42,815 bases of DNA from Alphaproteobacteria bacterium (lineage in GTDB: Bacteria; Pseudomonadota; Alphaproteobacteria; Rs-D84): positions 1 through 42,815 of the forward strand of contig WRHR01000008.1 in the NCBI GenBank assembly GCA_009783145.1, in the 5' to 3' direction. Below, piece after piece: positions 14,672 to 21,101 of the stretch (position 1 is the stretch's first letter; each line of letters opens with the position of its first letter). The notes below the pieces were generated by a model. The model did no database searches and was not told where the DNA came from. It saw nothing but the letters and a program-made list of their open reading frames with translations. A program made the translations under genes and the position numbers.

Positions 14672-14697
14672 GAAACGCCGCAACCGCGGCGTTTTTT
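14672..14697. terminator. Bidirectional terminator
   Basis: AAACGCCGC-AACC-GCGGCGTTTTTTAT between the convergent genes at 14418 and 14696; an 8-9 bp GC-rich stem with a T run. Confidence 0.85.
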
Positions 14698-16636
14698 ATA
14701 AATTTGATTTCAATGCTAAATACATCTGTCCCAGATCGGTTTTCAGCAGAGTGGCCGAGACCATTTCCTTGTTATCGGTCTGCTCGGCGCCCGCCATCAT
14801 CTTGGCAAAGCCGCGCACGAACTGTGTCGCCTGGCTGCGAAATACCGCGTCGTTCTTGAACAATTCGCGTATCTTGCGCTTGTCCGCCGCGCCCAGCATC
14901 TTGGCGAACCACTTGGAGAATATGGTCCTGTCTCCCGAATGATATTTGTTCCATACCGCCGCAGGAATTTCCGCGCCGACCGCGCGGGTTAAATCCACAG
15001 ACAATTCGTGCAATTTTTCCATTATGTTTTCGGTGTATTTTATAAAATCGCCTGCCGGTATAGCGGGCGCCCCCGCCGCTCGAAGCCTTGGCGAAGGGTG
15101 GTTGGCCACCGCCGCCATCGGCGCGGCCGCGCGCGCTTCCGTCATTTGACGGTTCAGCGTCTGCATAGTATCCGTCGCCTTGGCGTAATCGGAAAGCAAG
15201 TCTATCATCTGCTGGCGCGACTGGCCGGACAAGTGTTCCAACTTTAACGAAGAATCCGCAATGCCGAGAATCGATTTTTCCACGGCTATGGCCAGCTCTC
15301 TTATTTTCGTATCCAAGGATTCAATCTCGCCGCCCAGCTGCGATGTCATCTCGGCCGACCCGCGCGTCAGCTCGGGCAGGGCGGAATAGTACTTTTCAAT
15401 CAGCTCTGACAGCGGGCGCAATTGCTCGGTCGTCTCACTCGACACCTTAACCAATTCTTGCGACTGGCCGGTTAATTGCGCGTGCGCGGCATTCATTTCG
15501 ATAAGGGTTTCACGCACGCCTTCGGTCATCGCGCGCACCGAATCCGAAAATGCCCCAGCCGCGGTTTTCGTGTCGGCAAGCGTCGTCGTCGCAACGCCAT
15601 GCACCGTATTCAATTCTCCAACGACGCCGGTTGCGAAATCGCGGATTTCTATCTGGAATTTGCCGGAAAGTCCCGCCACCTCAGAGGCAATCGTTTTTAT
15701 AAAGCCTTCCGTCGTCTGCGATGATTCCATCAAGTGCGTGATTGTTTCGGTCAGGCCTTTTTCCCGCTTTTCTATGGAAGCCTCGGCCAGCCGTATCTGG
15801 CTGCCGACGGCGTTCGCCGTGCTGGTCAGGTTGTTTAATTGGGAAGTCAGCAGCTTTTTGGATTGCTTGGTAAACGCGTCCATCTTTTCCAGCTGCTTGC
15901 CCAGCAGTTTGTCGTTCGCGGTCATCAGGTTTTCATAATCGGCGACTTCTTTTTTGACGTCCGCAAAACCGCCGGCGACGGATGTGGAAAGCTCGGTCAG
16001 TTTTTGCTGCATCGCTTCGGATTCCACGACCATTGAATTTATCTGGCTGGTGTTGCTTTCCAGTTCCGATTGCAATTGCTGGGATAAAGTCTTGCCCGAT
16101 TCGACCCAGCCGTCGATATGGCCCTGCAGAACTTTCGCCTGCTGCGTCGCATCAACGGAAACCGAGTCAATCCTGCTTAACAGTTCATTGATACGGCTTT
16201 GGAATTGCTCGCAAGACTCTTCAACCTGTACCCACTCTTTCGAAGATACGACTTTCTGGAATCCGCCGGCCGTGTTTTCAAGGCGCGTCGACATCTGCGA
16301 TATTTTTTTCGCCGCATCGTCCGCAAGTTCCACCAGCGCGTCATTGCGCGCGCCAAGGTCTTTCTCCAACGCCGCCGCCTGGGCGATTTGGTCGGATAAC
16401 GTATCCTGCATAGCCTTGAACGAAGCCTCTATCTTTTGAATCTCATCCGACATGATGACTTGCAATACGCGCGCGGCATCTTGGACTTTGGCGCGCTCTG
16501 GACGCGTCAGCAAAAGCAGCATCGATTCCATCGCTTTCTGGGATTTGCGCGATACGAAAAATAACGCGGCCACTGCCCCGACTGCCAACAGTCCCGCGAT
16601 TCCTCCGCCAATTAAAACTACATTCGTCAGTTCCAC
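14696..16636 (-). CDS. Membrane-anchored long coiled-coil protein with conserved C-terminal domain
   Basis: 646 residues. An N-terminal transmembrane helix (LIGGGIAGLLAVGAVAALFFV, about residues 8-28) is followed by about 470 residues of predicted coiled coil, rich in Glu, Gln, Ser and Thr. A repeat-derived linker (NHPSPRLRAAGAP) comes next. A C-terminal globular domain follows, with IMEKLHELSVDLTRAV, IPAAVWNKYHSGDRTIFSKW and LLKTDLGQMYLAL. Similar C-terminal blocks occur in uncharacterised alphaproteobacterial coiled-coil proteins; the function is not established, and envelope or chromosome organisation are guesses. The start is GTG at 16636 with GGAGA 6 nt upstream. It follows the six-gene operon without a clear terminator, but 35 bp of spacing and its own ribosome site suggest separate control. 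Confidence 0.8.
   Translation of the reverse strand: MELTNVVLIGGGIAGLLAVGAVAALFFVSRKSQKAMESMLLLLTRPERAKVQDAARVLQVIMSDEIQKIEASFKAMQDTLSDQIAQAAALEKDLGARNDALVELADDAAKKISQMSTRLENTAGGFQKVVSSKEWVQVEESCEQFQSRINELLSRIDSVSVDATQQAKVLQGHIDGWVESGKTLSQQLQSELESNTSQINSMVVESEAMQQKLTELSTSVAGGFADVKKEVADYENLMTANDKLLGKQLEKMDAFTKQSKKLLTSQLNNLTSTANAVGSQIRLAEASIEKREKGLTETITHLMESSQTTEGFIKTIASEVAGLSGKFQIEIRDFATGVVGELNTVHGVATTTLADTKTAAGAFSDSVRAMTEGVRETLIEMNAAHAQLTGQSQELVKVSSETTEQLRPLSELIEKYYSALPELTRGSAEMTSQLGGEIESLDTKIRELAIAVEKSILGIADSSLKLEHLSGQSRQQMIDLLSDYAKATDTMQTLNRQMTEARAAAPMAAVANHPSPRLRAAGAPAIPAGDFIKYTENIMEKLHELSVDLTRAVGAEIPAAVWNKYHSGDRTIFSKWFAKMLGAADKRKIRELFKNDAVFRSQATQFVRGFAKMMAGAEQTDNKEMVSATLLKTDLGQMYLALKSNL
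15068..15110 (-). repeat. Dispersed repeat in frame in the coiled-coil gene
   Basis: CTCGAAGCCTTGGCGAAGG followed by GTGGTTGGCCACC shares the core of the recG and rsmH inserts. Here it is read in another frame and encodes NHPSPRLRAAGAP, placed in the linker between coiled coil and C-terminal domain. Confidence 0.65.
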
Positions 16637-16671
16637 TTTCTTCTCCGATTATGCAAGCATAGTAAAAAATT

Positions 16672-17121
16672 CTATCGCAAGTCAAATTCCATTTGCCGCT
16701 TCGTGTCATATTCTTCAAATCCGCCCAGATTCCAAAGCCCCTGATGCCCGCAAACAGGCAAGGGCGCGGTTAAAACATTAAGAATATCCAACTCCCACGC
16801 AAAGCGCCCGAGCGCCCAGTCTCCAAAAGCCAGCTCCATCTGCGATTGGTCGTCGATAAATTTCTGCGTCATCTGAATGCAGTCTTTCAGATCGCAAATA
16901 ACGACAACCGCGCCCAGGGGAAGAAAGTCACACCCGCCGGGAACATCGCACATTCCGTATCTTTCGGCCAAGGCGCGATGCGCCGCAGTCATCGGCCGAG
17001 CCGACGCATGAATGGCCAAAGCGCCGCGATGCTTCGTCGCCCAAGATCGGGTTTCATACTTCTTTAAACCCAGCGCGATCGCGCTGGCCCACGGCTGCCA
17101 AAGAGTAATTGCTTTTATCAT
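16672..17121 (-). CDS. ASCH domain protein
   Basis: 149 residues. The start ITLWQPWASAIALGLKKYETRSWAT and the following HRGALAIHASARP are the signature of the ASCH fold (PUA-like, related to EVE domains), thought to bind RNA or modified bases. A later block DWALGRFAWEL is also typical. Some ASCH proteins hydrolyse N4-acetylcytidine, but no activity can be assigned here. The ATG at 17121 directly follows the stop of the glycosylase-like gene (TAAATG). It is the last gene of the six-gene operon, next to two DNA-glycosylase-like genes. Confidence 0.85.
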   Translation of the reverse strand: MIKAITLWQPWASAIALGLKKYETRSWATKHRGALAIHASARPMTAAHRALAERYGMCDVPGGCDFLPLGAVVVICDLKDCIQMTQKFIDDQSQMELAFGDWALGRFAWELDILNVLTAPLPVCGHQGLWNLGGFEEYDTKRQMEFDLR

Positions 17122-17847
17122 TTATACTATCACTCTGAACCCGCCGCGAGACCATAGCCACAGCGGAGTATGAACATCTATTGGTAAAACTTCCGTGCCA
17201 GTCAGCAAATCCGACCAAGCTTTTGCAACTTGTTCCCGCGTATCCGATGCATTGGCAATCAGCCCCAACCTGACGCTGGCCTGAATAACATGAGTATCCG
17301 GGGCTATGGTAATATGCTCGCGTCCGCGCAATTGCAGATCAGTATAATTGCCCATAACATATAGCCAATAGTTCAATATCTTCGGCCCGGATAAATATGG
17401 AAAACTTTTTTTGTGAGACAAAATATATTCTTTGATTTTCGCCACATTAAAGTCAAATTCTTTAAAAAAGTCTTTTATATTTTTTCGCGCGAAAGTTGCG
17501 GCGATCGTACGCCATATTTCAACGTGCTTGTTCGGCTGCAAGGCAAGGCCGTATTTCAGCAATGCCGCGCGCAAGCCTTCATCCGACATCCCGCTGACTG
17601 CCGCGGGGTTGAATGCGTCGCATGTCGCCGTATCTGCCCAAGTTTTGTTTGCCGACGCCCAAAGCTTATAAGAATCCCGCTGGTAATTCAACGCCATTGG
17701 TAAAGTAAAATAAAGCATATTTTCCGCGCAGCCGCGGGGCAGGCCGGGGTTTTCGTCTTCCGGCATCTTTTCTCCGCCCAAGGCTCCAGCGCGATGCAGC
17801 TCCATCAGGCGAAAAACTTTATTTAAGATTTCTTGTTTGTTTTGCAT
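17122..17847 (-). CDS. HhH-GPD superfamily DNA glycosylase-like protein
   Basis: 241 residues. The segment FPYLSGPKILNYWLYVMGNY, followed 20 residues later by IAPDTHVIQASVRLGL, matches the helix-hairpin-helix plus catalytic loop of HhH-GPD glycosylases (LPGVGxKTA...VDTHVxRVxxRLGL in EndoIII and OGG1). Both the Lys (GPK) and the Asp (PDTH) used in catalysis by bifunctional members are kept. No iron-sulfur Cys cluster is seen at the C-terminus. The N-terminal half is not similar to anything I recognise. It overlaps the upstream UDG-like gene by 25 bp. By inference it acts on damaged or modified bases. Other members of the fold remain possible. Confidence 0.65.
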   Translation of the reverse strand: MQNKQEILNKVFRLMELHRAGALGGEKMPEDENPGLPRGCAENMLYFTLPMALNYQRDSYKLWASANKTWADTATCDAFNPAAVSGMSDEGLRAALLKYGLALQPNKHVEIWRTIAATFARKNIKDFFKEFDFNVAKIKEYILSHKKSFPYLSGPKILNYWLYVMGNYTDLQLRGREHITIAPDTHVIQASVRLGLIANASDTREQVAKAWSDLLTGTEVLPIDVHTPLWLWSRGGFRVIV

Positions 17848-18488
17848 AGTATAAATTTCAAATCTTCAATCGCTTTATTTACATTACGGAATCCATTGCC
17901 GACGGGATAGAATACCGGAAAAGTTTTATATTCCCGTCCCATTATATTTTTTGCAAAAGATTGTCTGCGGACGCTGGATACGGCAATCGTGCGGTCCAGA
18001 AAGATAGAGCTGACCTGATTGCCAAAAGTAACTATCACTTCTGGCTGAATTTCATTTATTTCTTTTTCCAGCAATTTTGCATATTCCGAAAAAACTTTAT
18101 CACTCAACGAGCGCGCATCAACTTGGGTACATTTCCCTAAATTGGTTACATATATCCCATTCCCGGCCAGTTCCGAATACAATTCTTCCGCCAAGTCCGA
18201 AGACCAGATATCCGCCGGCATCGCGGAAATTATCTCGGCCGTGCGATCGCTGATTATTCCGATTTGATTGAATAGCTTCCAAGCATTTTTTATTCCAATC
18301 CAAGGCGCGCGAAATCCATTCCATTCTTTTCTTGCTGAAGGATTTCGTCCGGTCGGATTTATAAATACGAAACACGCGCGCGGACGTTTGGTACAACCCG
18401 CGCCATAAATACTGCACAGCCCCTGCGCCCCATGCTTTTTCTGCAAGCGATCAAATTCAGGATGAAGATGTATCAGCTGCAAGTTCAT
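17823..18488 (-). CDS. Uracil-DNA glycosylase superfamily protein
   Basis: 221 residues from the ATG at 18488, which overlaps the CYTH stop as ATGA; an upstream in-frame ATG at 18533 lies deep in CYTH and is rejected. UDG-fold landmarks: ACFVFINPTGRNPS (motif A region), GIYVTNLGKCTQVDARSLS (the N-x-x-K-C strand), PEVIVTFGNQVSSIFL (family 4/5 style), and FPVFYPVGNGFRNVNKAI at the place of the final HPS motif. The usual His of HPS is Tyr here, so the catalytic mechanism may differ. It likely removes uracil or a related lesion from DNA, but the substrate is unproven. It is third from the end in the six-gene operon. Confidence 0.75.
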   Translation of the reverse strand: MNLQLIHLHPEFDRLQKKHGAQGLCSIYGAGCTKRPRACFVFINPTGRNPSARKEWNGFRAPWIGIKNAWKLFNQIGIISDRTAEIISAMPADIWSSDLAEELYSELAGNGIYVTNLGKCTQVDARSLSDKVFSEYAKLLEKEINEIQPEVIVTFGNQVSSIFLDRTIAVSSVRRQSFAKNIMGREYKTFPVFYPVGNGFRNVNKAIEDLKFILCKTNKKS

Positions 18489-19063
18489 TTTTTCATTGGT
18501 GGGTTGGCGAAAGTTATTTCGGGCAGGGCGCATATCTCGCGCGACGGAACACCGATGACTTTCTCATATACCAAATCCGAGCTGCCGAACATCGCGTCAT
18601 CTCTATTGAAACCCAAATCGCTCGCTGCTTTATAAACCGCGGCTATTGCGGCGTCTTCGGTCGGCAATTCGGATTCTATTTCCATATATGGCTCCAAACC
18701 AGGCCAAGTATCAATTGTCGCTTCCACGCCATCGCGCGACCATATTTCACGAGTGTTTTCTTGCATTGATTTCTTTATAAATCCGGCCATAGTCATAAAA
18801 GCAACCGCCGATTCAAAACTATCAACCGTAACCTGAGCCTCAAGCATGCCGGTTATGCATTGCGATTTCACGCACTTGATGGACATCGTTACTTTGTCTT
18901 TTTCAGTTCGCACGCGACCCCAAGAACCAGGCAAATGCGGTGCATCAAAAGTCGCGCGAGTCATCATAAATTCCGGCACTGTCATTTCAAATCCTGCTGC
19001 GTGCAATTTCTCACGAATTTCATCTTTATTCACAGGATAAAATTTCAATTCTATTTCGGTCAT
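18485..19063 (-). CDS. CYTH domain protein (adenylate cyclase IV / triphosphatase family)
   Basis: 192 residues. It begins with the CYTH hallmark ExExK (TEIELKFYPV), and the strand pattern continues with RVRTEKDKVTMSIK, GMLEAQVTVDS, GVEATIDTWPGLEPYMEIESEL. This tunnel-fold family hydrolyses triphosphates (thiamine triphosphate, inorganic triphosphate) or forms cyclic AMP in class IV cyclases. The charged tunnel residues are kept, but sequence alone does not separate these activities. ATGA overlap with the nucleosidase gene upstream and with the UDG-like gene downstream shows tight translational coupling. Confidence 0.85.
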   Translation of the reverse strand: MTEIELKFYPVNKDEIREKLHAAGFEMTVPEFMMTRATFDAPHLPGSWGRVRTEKDKVTMSIKCVKSQCITGMLEAQVTVDSFESAVAFMTMAGFIKKSMQENTREIWSRDGVEATIDTWPGLEPYMEIESELPTEDAAIAAVYKAASDLGFNRDDAMFGSSDLVYEKVIGVPSREICALPEITFANPPMKK

Positions 19064-19635
19064 TTTTCTATCTCCTCATAAACTTTATGCAAAGCGGTCT
19101 GCGCGGCGGCCAAGGTTTCGGCCCATTCATGGTCTGTCGTGTCCGCGGATTTGCCGTCGCTGATGAACTTATATGCCGCAAAAGGCACACCCGCCGCGCG
19201 ACAGGCATAGGCCATCGCAAAGCCTTCCATCTCCACGCAATTCCAAATGTCTTCTGAAATATTGCGAACGAAAGTGTCCCCGGAACCGCAAACCGCCGCT
19301 GCATAGCGCGGATCACGCCGGCCATATTCCAAGACTGGGGCATCATTGCTGAATGGGATTACATATTTCGGCGCGAAGAACTCCGTAGTATTCATATCGC
19401 GCTGAACCCAGCCCACGGGATTTACTATTTGACCATAATCAAATACACTGGACCCCGCCGTCCCCAAAGATAAAATCAAACGGGGCCGTTCGGTATCAAT
19501 AATATGCTGCGTGGCAATCGCGGCATTGACTTTGCCTATGCCGGTATAGCAAATGTTGGCGTTTGGATGAGCAAACTCACCCTCGTGCGCCACCATTACC
19601 CACATGCCGGAATCGTTGCGTTTAAGTTTTTGCAT
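19060..19635 (-). CDS. MTA/SAH-nucleosidase-like nucleoside phosphorylase family protein
   Basis: 191 residues, about 40 shorter than MTAN enzymes. The phosphorylase fold signatures are ICYTGIGKVNAAIATQHII, RLILSLGTAGS, WNCVEMEGFAMAYACR and FISDGKSADTTDHEW. The last corresponds to the ISDxAD loop with the catalytic Asp. The first strand with its usual catalytic Glu is replaced by MVAHEGEF. It probably cleaves or phosphorolyses a purine nucleoside or nucleotide; the substrate is unknown. ATG at 19635 with AAGG upstream, 4 bp after the Ppx-like stop. Confidence 0.75.
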   Translation of the reverse strand: MQKLKRNDSGMWVMVAHEGEFAHPNANICYTGIGKVNAAIATQHIIDTERPRLILSLGTAGSSVFDYGQIVNPVGWVQRDMNTTEFFAPKYVIPFSNDAPVLEYGRRDPRYAAAVCGSGDTFVRNISEDIWNCVEMEGFAMAYACRAAGVPFAAYKFISDGKSADTTDHEWAETLAAAQTALHKVYEEIEK

Positions 19636-19639
19636 ATTC

Positions 19640-20503
19640 TTAACCTTTTATAACACCGTTTATCAAGTTCAAATCACTGGGAACAATCGTTTTTATATTT
19701 GCGCGGCGAAATACTGCCAGCGGCAATACAGCCCCGGCGCGCGCGCCGCTCATCCAGGTGGGGTTCTTTGGCATCAATTCACGCAATTGCGTATAGGTGA
19801 GTTCGTAAAATATGCGTTCCGTGCCAAAGATAAAGTCATCCAAGGATTGTTCGACCGGATGATTGCTATCAACGAACTGTTTGTTCGGAGAATGCGGATA
19901 GCCCGTCAATTTTTGAAATCGCAGCTCTCCCGTAAAAATCGCGAAATCATAATCCGTATCGAATTCTTCCCCCGCCAGCTTATCGGCGACGAATTTCTCC
20001 ATATCTTCCAATTTGGCGGCTGAAATCTCCTCATTCTGTTGGGGGAAAGCGTTCAACAAATCAGCAACGCCGACTTTGATTGTCTTTATTTCCACGTCCT
20101 TGTTCTTGCGTGAAACAATTTCCGTTGTCTTTCCGCCCATATTTATAATCATTACTTTTTTATCGCCGAAATTCAGATCGGCGGCGCGTTTAAGATAGTC
20201 CGCTTCTTCTTCATGAGAAATTATGTTGAACCCATATGGCGATATAATATCAAGGTGTTCTGCTTGCGCTTTGGGAATTTCACGCCAAATGCCGGTTGCG
20301 AATGTTTTCGCACCCGGCAGATTTAATTCTTTCAGGTACGAAAGCAGGGCGCCTATATTTTCCGCCGAGACACCAGATTCTGCTGTAAATCCATTCTTGA
20401 ATAAAATGGATTTTTCATCAATTAAATCCAATGTCGCGCCGTCAAGCGCATAAGTCTTTATAGTGCTGGACCCGATATCGATATAAAAAAGCTTTTCTGG
20501 CAT
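19640..20503 (-). CDS. Ppx/GppA-like ASKHA-fold phosphatase
   Basis: 287 residues. Phosphate 1 motif: LFYIDIGSSTIKTYALDG. Middle region: ATGIWREIPKAQAEHLD...ISHEEEADYLKRAA, like the ATxxLREAxN and IISGEEEA blocks of Ppx/GppA. Phosphate 2: VMIINMGGKTTEIVS. Adenosine-like motif: WMSGARAGAVLPLAVFRR, then the ending IVPSDLNLINGVIKG. Known members hydrolyse polyphosphate or pppGpp. Only the N-terminal two-lobed core is present. First gene of the six-gene operon, with AAGGAGG 7 nt before the ATG and a dyad operator-like sequence just upstream. Confidence 0.8.
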   Translation of the reverse strand: MPEKLFYIDIGSSTIKTYALDGATLDLIDEKSILFKNGFTAESGVSAENIGALLSYLKELNLPGAKTFATGIWREIPKAQAEHLDIISPYGFNIISHEEEADYLKRAADLNFGDKKVMIINMGGKTTEIVSRKNKDVEIKTIKVGVADLLNAFPQQNEEISAAKLEDMEKFVADKLAGEEFDTDYDFAIFTGELRFQKLTGYPHSPNKQFVDSNHPVEQSLDDFIFGTERIFYELTYTQLRELMPKNPTWMSGARAGAVLPLAVFRRANIKTIVPSDLNLINGVIKG

Positions 20504-20511
20504 CTTCGCCT

Positions 20512-20558
20512 CCTTGGATTGACATAAAATCTATACACAATCCAAGGAATTAAAGCAA
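20512..20558 (-). promoter_or_regulatory. Promoter with dyad operator for the six-gene operon
   Basis: On the minus strand, TTGCTT (20553-20558), 17 bp, TATAGA (20530-20535). A perfect 10-bp inverted repeat, CCTTGGATTG (20512-20521) with CAATCCAAGG (20538-20547), brackets the -10. The arm nearest the gene overlaps the Shine-Dalgarno. Either a repressor dimer site or an mRNA hairpin hiding the ribosome site would fit. Confidence 0.6.
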
Positions 20559-20611
20559 CCTTAAAATGGGACAAAAACGCGGATTATATTAGGAATAAGG
20601 TGGGCCATTTG

Positions 20612-21010
20612 CTAGTTTTTAATAGCGACCCTGCATCCGTGCACGCAGCGCACGTTGCAGGCTTTGCAGTATTCATATTGCGTATCGTATTCGTTTCTGG
20701 CCCAATAAGAATCAGGCGTCTTTGAACATGTTTCTTTGCTGCATACATCAGAGTTTCTATCCCAGTAATTGCAAACTGTTTTAAAGCGTAGCACTAAGCT
20801 TTCAGGGTTTGTATTGAGCTTCTTAAGATATTCTTCATATTTCTGATGATCAAGACCTGTCCGGACAGGAGGGGTATAGTTGGAATAATATGGATTTAGC
20901 GGTACTTGCTGTTGTTTCCGCGCTTCCCATTTCCTCTGCCGGGCGTCTTTTTTTGCTTTGCTATTCTGGGCCCTTATGCCGGCTTGCCGCGAAGCGTTGC
21001 ATTTTCTCAT
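20612..21010 (-). CDS. Unknown basic, Cys-rich protein
   Basis: 132 residues from the ATG at 21010 (AAGG 8 nt upstream); a longer frame to 21052 is less likely. The N-terminal third is Lys/Arg/Gln-rich (NSKAKKDARQRKWEARKQQQ). The C-terminal 55 residues hold eight Cys in a pattern with YEYCKACNVRCVHGC and Trp/Tyr, resembling a small metal-binding or disulfide domain. No signal peptide. No family recognised. Divergent from addA. Confidence 0.6.
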   Translation of the reverse strand: MRKCNASRQAGIRAQNSKAKKDARQRKWEARKQQQVPLNPYYSNYTPPVRTGLDHQKYEEYLKKLNTNPESLVLRFKTVCNYWDRNSDVCSKETCSKTPDSYWARNEYDTQYEYCKACNVRCVHGCRVAIKN

Positions 21011-21046
21011 TATAGTTGCCTTTTCAGTTTTTACCCCCACGCCCCC

Positions 21047-21074
21047 TTGCATTCGCGAGACATTGTGCTAGAAT
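21047..21074 (+). promoter_or_regulatory. Promoter of addA
   Basis: TTGCAT (21047-21052), 16 bp, TAGAAT (21069-21074) with an upstream TGC (extended -10). Confidence 0.55.
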
Positions 21075-21101
21075 TCATATATAAATACAAGGAAAAAGTT
21101 T

